Shown here: positions 9,828 to 18,508 of the stretch, piece by piece
How positions within the stretch are numbered: position 1 is the first letter of the stretch
Layout: every line of letters starts with the position of its first letter
Source: Novosphingobium lentum NBRC 107847
GTDB taxonomy: Bacteria > Pseudomonadota > Alphaproteobacteria > Sphingomonadales > Sphingomonadaceae
Direction of reading: 5' to 3'
Length of the DNA: 64,000 nucleotides
NCBI RefSeq assembly: GCF_001590965.1
Contig: NZ_BCTW01000007.1
Location: forward strand, 62,001 to 126,000
The notes under the pieces: model-generated
Database searches by the model: none
Seen by the model: the letters and a program-made list of their open reading frames with translations, nothing else
Told to the model about the DNA's origin: nothing
Program-made: the position numbers and the translations under genes

Positions 9828-11477
9828 ATGAAAAACTTGGGAGAAATGGGCGTGGAAAGTGCTGCCTTGAATTCGAAATATGCGGGAATTGATGCGGATT
9901 TGCCCGTTCTTATTGTGGGCGGCGGACCGACCGGTCTTATCGCGGCCAACGAGCTTCTTCGTCGCGGCATTCGGTGCCGCCTTATCGACCGGTTGCCGGT
10001 GCCGCACCAGACTTCGAAGTCCTTCACGATCCATTCTCGGACGATGGAGATGATGGAGCATATCGGCATCGCGCACCGCTATCTCGATACCGGGATCAAG
10101 AGCAGCGGCTTCACGTTCAATTTCGAGAACACCGACGCGAAGCCCATCCTGGACTTCTCGACCCTTCCCGGGCGTTTTCCGTTCATCATGATCTACAATC
10201 AGAACGAGACCGAACGCGTGCTTCGGCAGCATCTCGATGCAACGTTCAACTTCCGTCCGGAATGGGGAACGCAACTGCTTACGCTGAAGCAAGGCGAGAG
10301 CGGCATCGAAGTGGGACTTCGCCTTGCAGACGGCAGCAAGGAAACGATCCGCCCACGCTGGGTGATCGGTGCCGATGGCGTCCGCAGCCGCGTCCGCGAG
10401 TGTATGGGGATCGCCTATGACGGCGAAGATTACGAAGAAAATGTTCTCCAGATGATGGACGTCGGCATCAGCGACTTCGCAGCGGGCGACGACTGGATTC
10501 ACTATTTCATCGGCCAGGACAAATTCGTGCTCGTCACCAAGCTGCCGGGCACCAATTACCGGGTGTTGATCAGCGACATGGGCAAGGCGGACAAGGACAG
10601 TCTTGGCGAGACGCACGAGGCGTTTCAGGAATATGTCAGCGCGTTCGACGATGTGGCGGCGCTCGATGAACCCCGCTGGGCCACCAAGTGGCGCGTCTGG
10701 AAAAGAATGACGAGCAGCTATCAGAGCGGGTCGGTCTTTCTCGCCGGTGATGCAGCGCATTGTCACTCGCCGTCGGGCGGCAGCGGCATGAATGTGAGCA
10801 TGCAGGACACCTTCAACCTCGCGTGGAAAATTGCGATGGTGGAAAATGGCGAAGCGCATCGCTCGCTCGTCGATACCTATCAAACCGAGCGGACCCCGGT
10901 GGCCAAACAATTGCTCGAAGGCACGCATGCGATGCACGAGATCATCATGGGCCATGGGCAAGGGCTTGAGGATCGCGTCGCCATGACCCAGCAGGCTGGC
11001 TGGCACGATGCCGCTACGCGGCGCATCTCTGGCATGTCCTACAATTATTGCGAGCAGCTCGCCCGCTACAATGACGATGGTCTCGCCGGACCACGCGCTG
11101 GCGACCGCGTATCGGATGCTGAACTCGCGCCGCGCGTTCGGCTGTTCGACCTGACGCGGCATACCCGTTTCACGCTTCTGCTCGCACCCCAGAGCGATGT
11201 CGAGGCAGGTTTGGCGGAGGCTTTCGCCACCTCTGCCGCCAAGCGTTGGCCTCAGATCAAAGTCGTGACCGTGCTGGCCAAGGGCAGCGAAGCGTCGATC
11301 CGCGAAGACGTCTTCGTTGACACCGACGGCGACCTGGCACGGCAATGGGGCGAGAACAGCGTCGGATGGGCCGCGCTCATTCGCCCCGATACCTATGTGC
11401 ACGCTCGCGCTCGGCTCGATCGGTTGGATTTCATAACCGATGCGCTGCGCGACACGCTCGTCGAAGCATGTTTGTAA
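9828..11477 (+). CDS. FAD-dependent aromatic hydroxylase (class A flavoprotein monooxygenase)
   Basis: A single-component flavin hydroxylase of the phenol/chlorophenol hydroxylase superfamily, which uses NAD(P)H and O2 to put a hydroxyl on an aromatic ring. Visible motifs are the FAD dinucleotide fold VGGGPTGLIAANELLRRG near the N-terminus, the DG motif VIGADGVRSRVRE, the second FAD motif FLAGDAAHCHSPSGGSGMN, and a C-terminal thioredoxin-like region (about the last 150 residues) typical of the larger members. About 549 residues from ATG 9828. ATG 9846 and GTG 9852 are alternatives; the GTG has the best ribosome site (GGGAG eight bases before it). An open frame back to 9477 runs into the divergent regulator and is rejected. 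With the intradiol dioxygenase converging on it, a route through a catechol or hydroxyquinol is likely. The substrate is not determinable here. Confidence 0.9.
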   Translation: MKNLGEMGVESAALNSKYAGIDADLPVLIVGGGPTGLIAANELLRRGIRCRLIDRLPVPHQTSKSFTIHSRTMEMMEHIGIAHRYLDTGIKSSGFTFNFENTDAKPILDFSTLPGRFPFIMIYNQNETERVLRQHLDATFNFRPEWGTQLLTLKQGESGIEVGLRLADGSKETIRPRWVIGADGVRSRVRECMGIAYDGEDYEENVLQMMDVGISDFAAGDDWIHYFIGQDKFVLVTKLPGTNYRVLISDMGKADKDSLGETHEAFQEYVSAFDDVAALDEPRWATKWRVWKRMTSSYQSGSVFLAGDAAHCHSPSGGSGMNVSMQDTFNLAWKIAMVENGEAHRSLVDTYQTERTPVAKQLLEGTHAMHEIIMGHGQGLEDRVAMTQQAGWHDAATRRISGMSYNYCEQLARYNDDGLAGPRAGDRVSDAELAPRVRLFDLTRHTRFTLLLAPQSDVEAGLAEAFATSAAKRWPQIKVVTVLAKGSEASIREDVFVDTDGDLARQWGENSVGWAALIRPDTYVHARARLDRLDFITDALRDTLVEACL

Positions 11478-11487
11478 GGAACGGGCC

Positions 11488-12453
11488 ATGACACAATCGC
11501 CGAATATGATCGACGTCGTCGTCAAGCGCATTACGAGTGAGGCGACGGGTATCAGCTCCTTTGAGCTACACCCCTGTGAAGGGGACACATTGCCCGCCTT
11601 CACCGCTGGTGCTCATATCGACATTCGCCTCGAAAATGGCCTGGTGAGAAGCTATTCGCTGATCAATTCGCAGCGCGAGACGGGCCGTTATCTTATCGCC
11701 GTCAATCTCGATCGGAACAGCCGCGGCGGATCGCGCTTCATGCACGAACGGGTGCGGGTCGGGGATCGGCTGGCGATCACCGAGCCGTCGAACAATTTCC
11801 CGCTCGATGAAAGCGCGTCCCATTCGGTCTTCATTGCCGGCGGGATCGGGATCACGCCGATCTGGGCGATGATTCAACGTCAGATCGAACTGGGCGGGTC
11901 GTGGGAGGTCCACTACGCATGCCGCGCCGCCGAATATGCGGCCTTTCTGGAACAGATTACGGCCGCCGGAGGCGGTGACAAGGTCAAGTTGCACCTTGAC
12001 GAAGAAAGCGGTGGCCGGTTTCTGGATATGAAGGCCATCGTCGATCATGCGCCCGAGAACAGTATTTTCTACTGCTGCGGACCCGCTGCCATGCTTGAGG
12101 CGTACAAGCAGGCGACAGCAGGCATTGCGGCCGAGCGGGTCCGGCTGGAACATTTCGGCGTCGCGCCGGCCGACCCGGGCACGGGCGGAGAATTCACCGT
12201 CGTACTGGCCAAAAGCGGCGACGAATTTCTTGTCGAAGAGGGAATGACCATCCTCGAAACCCTGCTGCAGAATGGCATCAGCCACAATTATTCCTGCACG
12301 CAAGGCGTCTGTGGAACTTGTCTCACGCCGGTGCTCGAAGGCGTGCCCGATCACCGGGACTGGGTTCTTTCGGACGAGCGAAAAGCATCGAACGAAGTCA
12401 TGCTGATCTGCTGTTCGCTCAGCAAAACGGAGCGCCTCGTTCTCGATCTGTGA
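11488..12453 (+). CDS. VanB/phthalate dioxygenase reductase-type ferredoxin reductase
   Basis: A 321-residue electron-transfer protein: N-terminal flavin-binding barrel (RSYSLINSQRE motif), NAD-binding domain (IAGGIGITPIWAM, FYCCGPAAML), and a C-terminal plant-type [2Fe-2S] ferredoxin with YSCTQGVCGTC plus a later Cys. This order is that of phthalate dioxygenase reductase and vanillate demethylase VanB. Such reductases feed electrons to Rieske oxygenases. The gene follows the flavin hydroxylase by 10 bases, so they form one operon, but flavin hydroxylases of that type normally need no reductase and no Rieske oxygenase lies in the window. The partner may be elsewhere, or the pair may be a recruited combination. 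Confidence 0.9.
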   Translation: MTQSPNMIDVVVKRITSEATGISSFELHPCEGDTLPAFTAGAHIDIRLENGLVRSYSLINSQRETGRYLIAVNLDRNSRGGSRFMHERVRVGDRLAITEPSNNFPLDESASHSVFIAGGIGITPIWAMIQRQIELGGSWEVHYACRAAEYAAFLEQITAAGGGDKVKLHLDEESGGRFLDMKAIVDHAPENSIFYCCGPAAMLEAYKQATAGIAAERVRLEHFGVAPADPGTGGEFTVVLAKSGDEFLVEEGMTILETLLQNGISHNYSCTQGVCGTCLTPVLEGVPDHRDWVLSDERKASNEVMLICCSLSKTERLVLDL

Positions 12454-12488
12454 CAAACCCGCCGGCGTGCGTCACCGAATTTTAGATT

Positions 12489-12519
12489 GCCGCCGGGATC
12501 GATTGTCGATCCCGGCGGC
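12489..12519. terminator. Bidirectional terminator between converging operons
   Basis: The 14-base arms 12489-12502 and 12506-12519 are perfectly complementary around a TTG loop and are followed by ATTTTGG on the plus strand. It sits between the reductase stop and the converging YciI-like gene, the expected place for a shared terminator. Confidence 0.75.
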
Positions 12520-12546
12520 ATTTTGGTTAGCAGCAGCGCATATCGT

Positions 12547-12825
12547 TCAGGACGCCATGTGCCGGTCCCACTGGAAAATATGCACTGTCTCGAACAGACC
12601 CGCCAAAGTGAAAGGGTCAGCTTCGTGAAAATTGCGGACGGCGCCGATTTCTTCGGCTTCAACGATCATCATGCTGCCGATCATTTGACCATCCTCGCCC
12701 AGGAGAGGGCCCGCTTGGCGGATCAGGTCGGCGTGCGCGCCTAGATAGTTTCGGTGATCGGCACGCTTGTCGGCTCGCAAGTCGCCGGATTCCGGCCTGT
12801 CCAGACAAAGACGTAGGTAGAGCAT
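12547..12825 (-). CDS. YciI-like small protein
   Basis: A 92-residue protein with the YCII-type alpha/beta fold signature: MLYLRLCLDRPE at the N-terminus, RNYLGAHADLIRQAGPLL in the middle, then MIGSMMIVEAE, and a C-terminal ADPFTLAGLFETVHIFQW. Members often accompany aromatic catabolism genes, where some act as dehalogenase- or lactonizing-like accessory enzymes and others have no known role. Its ATG overlaps the TAA stop of the dioxygenase by one base (TAATG), so it is translated with it. Confidence 0.75.
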   Translation of the reverse strand: MLYLRLCLDRPESGDLRADKRADHRNYLGAHADLIRQAGPLLGEDGQMIGSMMIVEAEEIGAVRNFHEADPFTLAGLFETVHIFQWDRHMAS

Positions 12826-13730
12826 TACAATTCCAGTCTATCAATCATACGCGGGTCGGGTTGTTCGTTCGCATCGCTTGGTCCACTCGGTTGCAGAACG
12901 AGACAGCGGTCGAGACGATAGTGTTCCGCGCCCGCACCGGGCTCGGTCACCGGAACGAATTCCCCGATCGTGGAATCGAGGACGCCAAATACCGCGTCAT
13001 CGTCGAGGAACGCATCGGTTCCGTCGAAGACATGGGTGACAAGCGTATCGAAGCCCGGAAGTGCGACCCGAAAATGAATATGAGCCGGCCGCATGGGTGA
13101 TCGACCTGTCGCGCGCATCATTTTGCCTACCGGTCCGTCTGTCGGAATCGGATAGCTGCAGGGCATAATGGTTGTCAGATGGGCGTGCCCATCATCGTCG
13201 GTCAGAAAGTTACCGCGGTAGCGGCAGTTGGCGGATGCCCAGTCTGGATCCTGGGTGTCATATTTGCCGAGCGCATCGGCGTGCCAGACTTCGACCAGCG
13301 CGCCCTTCAGCGGCTTGCCGCCCACGTCCAGGACTTGCAAACGGATCTCGAGCCGGTTGCCTTCCGCATTTTCGGAAATGTCATAGCCGTGAGGCCTGAT
13401 CGGCACCTCATCGACGTGGAAGGGACCGAATACGGTCTGTTCAGTTGCGGCGCCCGAACGGCGATTGCTCTGGGAAACCACGAGCTGCGAAAGACCAAGC
13501 GTATCCGAAAGGAGAATATATTCCTGTCGCTGGCCTTCGCTAAACCGCCCGACCTCGGTGAGGAACTTGATGCCCTCCATCCACTCGGTCTCGCTCAGGT
13601 CGACCTCGCGCGCGAAATCATGAAGGTGGCGGACCAGCGCCTCCATCAAGAGCTTGGTGCGCGGATCCGGCGTGTTCGAGCAACGGCGCAAAACTTCTTC
13701 TGTGATCGTAAATTCGTTCAGATTTCGCAT
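12825..13730 (-). CDS. Intradiol ring-cleavage dioxygenase (hydroxyquinol/catechol 1,2-dioxygenase type)
   Basis: A 301-residue non-heme Fe(III) dioxygenase that cleaves between two ring hydroxyls to give a muconate or maleylacetate-type product. The N-terminal dioxygenase helical domain (residues about 10-100) is followed by the catalytic domain with the four Fe ligands in place: Tyr157 (GKYD), Tyr193 (CSYPIP), His217 and His219 (RPAHIHF). The TVFGPFHVDEVP segment and general length fit hydroxyquinol 1,2-dioxygenases slightly better than catechol enzymes, but I cannot settle that. The start at 13730 is preceded by a GGAAAAGAAG purine run; a longer open frame to 13877 is unlikely. No maleylacetate reductase or muconate cycloisomerase is nearby, so the lower pathway must be elsewhere. 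Confidence 0.88.
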   Translation of the reverse strand: MRNLNEFTITEEVLRRCSNTPDPRTKLLMEALVRHLHDFAREVDLSETEWMEGIKFLTEVGRFSEGQRQEYILLSDTLGLSQLVVSQSNRRSGAATEQTVFGPFHVDEVPIRPHGYDISENAEGNRLEIRLQVLDVGGKPLKGALVEVWHADALGKYDTQDPDWASANCRYRGNFLTDDDGHAHLTTIMPCSYPIPTDGPVGKMMRATGRSPMRPAHIHFRVALPGFDTLVTHVFDGTDAFLDDDAVFGVLDSTIGEFVPVTEPGAGAEHYRLDRCLVLQPSGPSDANEQPDPRMIDRLEL

Positions 13731-13843
13731 TCTTCTTTTCCAGCTTGAATCTCCGGGCGTGAAGCGATCGCACCGCTTCGGGATACGATGCACCGCCTCA
13801 TTCCCAAGATCGTGGTCAGGGTCCCTTGGGCCGCTATGACACC

Positions 13844-14791
13844 CTACATATTCGCGGCCCGTTTTTGCGGCATCCACTCAGGGTGACAGGCGGTGCCCGC
13901 CTCCACTTGCCGAATTCTGGCGATGTGGGCGCGCAACCAGATATTGCCCGGTTCGCTGTCGAAGCGTTCGTGCCAATATTGCTTCACGTCGAAGCCCGGC
14001 AGATCCAGGGGCGGCTTCATGAGACACACGCGCTCGGAACTCGCGATCGCCGCTACGCGAGAGGGAACCGTCAGGATCATATTGGAGCGCTCGGCGATAT
14101 GGGCGCTGAGCAGAAAATTCTCGGACAATATCTGCACATGTCCTTCGCCGATGACGTCGAGTATGCGCTTCTCGACCTCCTCGTGGATGTGGCCAAGCCT
14201 TTTGCCGTCGACCAAAATATGGCGCGCGTCGCAATATGTTTCGAGCGTGAGCACGCCATTGGGAACCAGCTTGCGAGGTACGATGCAGACATAATGTTCA
14301 TTGAACAGCGTCTGTTCGCGTATGCCGGCGATCAAATTGGGGAAACTGCCAATCGCGACGTCCACTTCGCCCGATTCAAGCTGGGCGACCAGACGGGACC
14401 GACCCAAGGGAACAGCCGTGAAGCTTACGTCCGGCGCAGACTTTTGAGCCCAGTCTTCGAGCCAGGGAAGCGTGAGCAGATGTCCGATGTCGGTCGCGGC
14501 GATGAGGAAGTTCCGGTGCGATGCGGACGGGTCGAAGTCTTGATCGGTCGACAGGCGCTTCGCATAAATTTCCAGCGCGTCCGAAATGGCGCTCGCGATC
14601 GACATTGCCATGGACGTTGGCTCTAGGCCCTTGCTCGTGCGCACGAACAACGGATTGTTGAAATGGGATCGCAGATATTTCAGATGCCGGCTGAGCGATG
14701 GCTGCGGCATATCGAGCGCATCGGCCGCCTGCGTCACGCTCTTGAGCCGCATAAGCGTCTCGAAGATCGTCAAATGGAGAAAGGACAGCAT
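13844..14791 (-). CDS. LysR-family transcriptional regulator
   Basis: A 315-residue LysR regulator with N-terminal winged HTH (HLTIFETLMRLKSVTQAADAL, QPSLSRHLKYLR, NNPLFVRTSKGLEPT) and effector domain. It lies 113 bases upstream of the dioxygenase on the same strand and is paralogous to the LysR at 8709-9617. Start at 14791 places the HTH at the usual distance; the frame is open 26 codons upstream but that part lacks HTH character. Likely controls the dioxygenase-YciI pair in response to an aromatic intermediate; that is inference. Confidence 0.88.
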   Translation of the reverse strand: MLSFLHLTIFETLMRLKSVTQAADALDMPQPSLSRHLKYLRSHFNNPLFVRTSKGLEPTSMAMSIASAISDALEIYAKRLSTDQDFDPSASHRNFLIAATDIGHLLTLPWLEDWAQKSAPDVSFTAVPLGRSRLVAQLESGEVDVAIGSFPNLIAGIREQTLFNEHYVCIVPRKLVPNGVLTLETYCDARHILVDGKRLGHIHEEVEKRILDVIGEGHVQILSENFLLSAHIAERSNMILTVPSRVAAIASSERVCLMKPPLDLPGFDVKQYWHERFDSEPGNIWLRAHIARIRQVEAGTACHPEWMPQKRAANM

Positions 14792-15532
14792 CAGGCAGGG
14801 GCCGTTCGACAGGACAGGCTGGTCCCGGATCCGGCGACCGCACCGAATGGCGTGAAGATATGGTCGCATACCCTCGGCGGCATCGATGGGGCTCCCTTCG
14901 CTTTTCAGGCCGCCATCTCGCGCCGCGACCTCTCCTCAGTGATTTATAATTTTTCTCTCCGGAATTTCTGCGCTTTCCAGCCGGCAGAAGCAAGGAATGC
15001 AGCCGGATACGGCGCATTCACGTTGTGAATAGTAGCGGCCATTTTTGGACCAACAATTGAGCTTGTCACCCGTGCCGCGCGCCCTCGATTTCAGCGCACC
15101 ACAATCCGGTTTCGCGTCGGCAATGGCCATAAGTGCAGTGGCAAGATCGAAGAGCCTGCACACCTTGCCTGGCGCGCGAAGGGCTTCATTAATTCTCGCA
15201 ATCGGTGAACTGGCCTCGGACAAACTGAACGAACGTAAAGACAATGGGGACGCTTGGTTGCCCGGGAACCGATAAGCACGACCGAGCAGAACAGGTACGA
15301 GTGTTGGTCCGTCGTTGAGGATAAATGACGTTTCAGCGCGCGGACGTCGAGTCACGGACATCTGGGTCAGGCTGCCGCGGCTTCGCAGGTCAACCAAGCG
15401 AATTTGCGCCGCCGCGACCCTCGCCCATCAATCCGTTTCCCGAATAGACCTTATCCGGTGTTGCGTTCGCCGACGCGGCAGGCGCTCCCTATGGTGACGC
15501 TTGGCGCGCCGCGTGGGAACTCAGCTTGCATC
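14792..15532. other. Gap without a supported gene
   Basis: About 740 bases between the LysR start and the small membrane peptide. Open frames exist on both strands, the longest on the minus strand between 14936 and 15397, but they have no family signature, no good ribosome site and frame-neutral composition. It probably contains the LysR promoter and possibly decayed sequence. I see nothing definite. Confidence 0.4.
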
Positions 15533-15634
15533 ATGGCATATGCTTACGAAAACACGGCATTCTCCGTTCTGATTATCCTTCTCTTTGGCGCCGCGCTTTA
15601 CGTCTTCGTGACGTCGACCTCGGATGAGGAATGA
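15533..15634 (+). CDS. Possible 33-residue single-pass membrane peptide
   Basis: The short frame encodes a polar N-terminus (MAYAYENTA), one uninterrupted hydrophobic helix (FSVLIILLFGAALYVFV) and an acidic tail (TSTSDEE), a layout typical of real small membrane proteins. The ribosome site is weak (GGGA about 15 bases upstream). It lies about 320 bases before the lasso precursor on the same strand; a link to the lasso locus is conceivable but unsupported. Confidence 0.45.
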   Translation: MAYAYENTAFSVLIILLFGAALYVFVTSTSDEE

Positions 15635-15841
15635 TTCCGCAATCCACGCGGCATCTTGAAAGGCGGACATAGACCCATTTTCGGGGCCGGTTCCCGTTGC
15701 GCCGTCGCCGCGACGCGGCAGGATATTACCGCGCTTTTCCTGTAATCGCGCGTGACCGGGCTCTGGCACGCATGTCCAGGCGGTCCGCTAAAGGTGTCAG
15801 TGCGCGTTCCCTACGCGTGTTTCCTCTGCTCGGTCACTTTT

Positions 15842-15869
15842 TTGGTCGGTGACGCCAAGCGATTATAAT
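15842..15869 (+). promoter_or_regulatory. Candidate promoter of the lasso biosynthesis operon
   Basis: A consensus -10 box TATAAT at 15864-15869 lies 16 bases after a weak -35 candidate TTGGTC at 15842-15847, about 86 bases before the precursor ATG. The region is AT-rich compared with its surroundings. The weak -35 suggests help from an activator or an alternative factor. Confidence 0.4.
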
Positions 15870-15955
15870 TGAATAATAAAATGGAAGCCATGTTTGCCGC
15901 GGCATAACTTCCCCCAGCGACCCATTTCGGTCGCGATTTGGAAAGGAAGAAGGCA

Positions 15956-16099
15956 ATGAAAAATCTGCAGAACAGCGACGAGGCCATCGAACTCGGCGCG
16001 ATCAGCTGCGAAACCCGCGGCATCGATCCCGTCGGTCCGCGCGACGAGGCAACCGGTGAGCATTTCCTGCTCAGCGGCGGCATCACGACCGACGACTGA
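15956..16099 (+). CDS. Lasso peptide precursor (sphingopyxin-like), A gene
   Basis: A 47-residue precursor, short enough to be missed by automatic gene calling. Leader is residues 1-21, ending ISCETR with the conserved Thr at position -2 (Thr20). The core is residues 22-47 and begins GIDPVGPRD: Gly1 and Asp9 would form the nine-residue macrolactam ring. A loop and tail follow with EHFLLSGG and a final ITTDD likely trimmed in part. From memory, the pattern G-I-(E/D)-P-x-G-P-x-D and GEHxLxxGG matches the sphingopyxin/caulonodin group closely. AAGGA lies upstream of ATG. The B and C genes follow at once. Producers in this group usually yield several C-terminally trimmed forms. The biological role is unknown; import and cleavage genes next door suggest use as a carrier or signal. 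Confidence 0.92.
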   Translation: MKNLQNSDEAIELGAISCETRGIDPVGPRDEATGEHFLLSGGITTDD

Positions 16100-16157
16100 C
16101 AGCGAACGGCGCGCCGTGCTCTGCGGCGCGCCGCTCTTGTCCAGCGCACCGACCGAT

Positions 16158-16787
16158 ATGATCTCCCTTCTCCGACCGGGCCTCTATTGCCGAGAAATCG
16201 ACGGCGATTTCATCATGTTCGATCTTCATGCCGATCGGTACTTCATGCCGGCGGCAGCGGCCGCAGATGCCTTGGCTCGCTTTCTCGCGGGGACCGGGGA
16301 CGCCGGCGATGACATGCTCCTGCGGGCCCGGGGCCTGATTACCGAGGCACGCCCGGAACAGGTAGAGATAGCGCCCGCCACCGCGAGCCTCGTCGACATG
16401 CCTCTTGCCCCGGCACCCTTGTGCATGACGATCGTCAGTGTGTCGGCGCAGGCTCGTGCCCGCCGGGACCTACGTCGCAGGAAGATTTGCGACATTGTCC
16501 GCCGGCTGGCGGAAACGCCAGACGCGGACGCCCCCGGCAGCGCCCACATTACGCATGAGGTCGCGGCGGCGTTTCTCCGCGCGCGCCGCCATGTTCACGC
16601 AACGGACCAGTGTCTCGCCCGGGGGATCGCGATGAAGCGGATACTGACCCGGCGCGGTTGCTCCTCATCGCTGGTGTTCGGCGTATCCATGCCCTTCGCC
16701 GCGCATTGCTGGGTGCAGGCAGGGGCAACCGTGCTGACCGATCCGCTGGATGTCGTGCTTCGCTACCAGCCGATCTTCGCGGTCTGA
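16158..16787 (+). CDS. Lasso peptide B protein, fused RRE and leader protease
   Basis: A 209-residue fusion. Residues about 1-80 (LRPGLYCREIDGDFIMFDL onward) are the PqqD-like RiPP recognition element that binds the leader. Residues about 100-209 are the transglutaminase-like cysteine protease that removes it, with Cys152 (ATDQCLARG), His183 (FAAHCWV) and Asp195 (VLTDPLD) as the catalytic triad. Proteobacterial lasso clusters typically carry this B1-B2 fusion. ATG at 16158 follows the precursor stop by 58 bases; an upstream in-frame start at 16056 would overlap the precursor. The stop TGA overlaps the ATG of C (TGATG), so B and C are translationally coupled. Confidence 0.9.
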   Translation: MISLLRPGLYCREIDGDFIMFDLHADRYFMPAAAAADALARFLAGTGDAGDDMLLRARGLITEARPEQVEIAPATASLVDMPLAPAPLCMTIVSVSAQARARRDLRRRKICDIVRRLAETPDADAPGSAHITHEVAAAFLRARRHVHATDQCLARGIAMKRILTRRGCSSSLVFGVSMPFAAHCWVQAGATVLTDPLDVVLRYQPIFAV

Positions 16788-18508
16788 TGGCGGGCGGTTT
16801 CCGCATCGAAGTCCAGCTCCCGTCCGGCGCCCGGCGTGCTTCGCATGCCCGTGCAAAGAAGCCGGTGTTCGCGCACGGCGGCGTCACGATCTGGTCGGAC
16901 GAACCGGTCGTTCCCGTCGATCAACAGTCGATCATCATTGGCCATCTTTTCAGTCGGGGATCGCCGAGCCAGAGGGTCACCAAACTGAAGGCCGACGGCG
17001 AAGGCCTCGCGTCGAACTGCGGACGCTCGCTCCTCGGTGATTATTGGGGCGGCTATATCTTTGTCCGCGTCGACGGGAATGGCGTGGTTCAGATCCTTCG
17101 CGATCCCTCGGGCCTGCTTCCCTGCTACGCCCGCACCGAAGCGGACCGGATAGTCCTTGCCGGAGACATGGCCGAGGTCGCATCGCGCGGGCGCGACGTC
17201 GTCGATTTCGAGGAGATTGCGCGAACGCTCGCCAGCGCCGACGCGCGCGGGCGCAAAACCTGCATCGCCGGAGTGGAGGAACTGATTGCCGGCGAATGTC
17301 TCATGGTCGACGGCGATCGCATTTGGATCGAGCCATGGTGGTCGCCCTGGCATCATGTCAAGCAACCGCCCGGCATGAGTTTCGATGATGCCGCCGCGCG
17401 GCTGCGCGAGGTGGTTGCCGACTGCGTCGGTGCTTGGGCCAGCTGCTTTTCGTCCATTCTGCTTGGACTGTCCGGCGGCCTCGATTCTTCCATCGTCGCT
17501 GCGGCGGCGGCAGCGCGTGCCGAGCGCCTAACCTGCATGACGCTCTTCGGGCCGGATTTCGACGGCGACGAACGGCGCTATGCGGCAGCAACCGCCAACG
17601 CGCTTGGCCTGGAACTGCGTGAAGCGATGCGCGATGTCCGCGACATCGATATCGACCGCGCGGCCGCGCCGCATCATCCATGGCCTGTCGCCGCGCTGGC
17701 TAAGCAGACGAACGAGGCAGTTCATCGAAGACTGGAAAGCGAACTGTCGATCGACGCGCATTTTACCGGCAATGGCGGCGACGGCATCCTGTGCGGCATT
17801 CGAAGCGCGGTGCCGCTTCTCGACCGACTGCTGAGCGAAGGGCCGCGATCCGGCCTGGGGACAACATTGCGCGATATCTGCCTACTGACCGGCGCCGACA
17901 GGATGACGGTTGTTCGCCACGCCTGGAAGAGATTTCGTTGCGACAGGGGGCGGCATGTGGCGCGCTTCGATCTCGTCGGCTTGCATAGGGATGTGCTGGC
18001 GAGGATCGAAGCGGCGGGTCCGTCGCACCCGTGGCTCGTGCCGCCGGATGGCATCCTTCCAGGCAAGACGGTCCACGCCGCCTATCTCATGCGGTCCCAG
18101 AAGGGCATCGAACTCTATCCGCGGGCGGTCAGGCCGCTTCACATCGCGCCGCTGCAGTCGCAGCCGATCGTCGAATTATGCCTCTCGATCCCGACATGGA
18201 TGTGGGTCGCCGACGGTCTCAACCGCGCGGTGGCGCGAAGGGCGTTCGAGGGAGGGCTTCCCCCGGCGATTTTGGCCCGGACACAGAAGGGCGGGCCTGG
18301 CGGCTTCGACCTGCAAGTGTATCGCCGGTATCGCGCTGCGCTGCATGCACATCTTCGCGGCGGCCTTCTCGAACGGGCGGGAATATTCGATGCAGCGCTC
18401 CTCGATATCGCCGAGGATCCCAGTTGGCGCGGAACCGCGCGCATCCAGCGCATTCTCGACTTCGCCTCGGCCGAGAGCTGGGCGCGCTGGTGGAGCGCCG
18501 CTAGTTAG
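16787..18508 (+). CDS. Lasso peptide cyclase (asparagine synthetase-like), C protein
   Basis: A 573-residue ATP-dependent macrolactam synthetase. The C-terminal asparagine synthase domain carries the PP-loop SGGLDSS (residues 229-235), which adenylates the ring-forming Asp9 side chain of the core so that the Gly1 amine closes the ring. The N-terminal part keeps the glutaminase-like fold (RDPSGLLPCYAR near 105-115), but the nucleophilic Cys2 of true glutamine-dependent asparagine synthetases is absent, as expected for a cyclase. The start ATG overlaps the B stop. Its 3' end overlaps the oppositely oriented isopeptidase gene by eight bases. Confidence 0.9.
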   Translation: MAGGFRIEVQLPSGARRASHARAKKPVFAHGGVTIWSDEPVVPVDQQSIIIGHLFSRGSPSQRVTKLKADGEGLASNCGRSLLGDYWGGYIFVRVDGNGVVQILRDPSGLLPCYARTEADRIVLAGDMAEVASRGRDVVDFEEIARTLASADARGRKTCIAGVEELIAGECLMVDGDRIWIEPWWSPWHHVKQPPGMSFDDAAARLREVVADCVGAWASCFSSILLGLSGGLDSSIVAAAAAARAERLTCMTLFGPDFDGDERRYAAATANALGLELREAMRDVRDIDIDRAAAPHHPWPVAALAKQTNEAVHRRLESELSIDAHFTGNGGDGILCGIRSAVPLLDRLLSEGPRSGLGTTLRDICLLTGADRMTVVRHAWKRFRCDRGRHVARFDLVGLHRDVLARIEAAGPSHPWLVPPDGILPGKTVHAAYLMRSQKGIELYPRAVRPLHIAPLQSQPIVELCLSIPTWMWVADGLNRAVARRAFEGGLPPAILARTQKGGPGGFDLQVYRRYRAALHAHLRGGLLERAGIFDAALLDIAEDPSWRGTARIQRILDFASAESWARWWSAAS

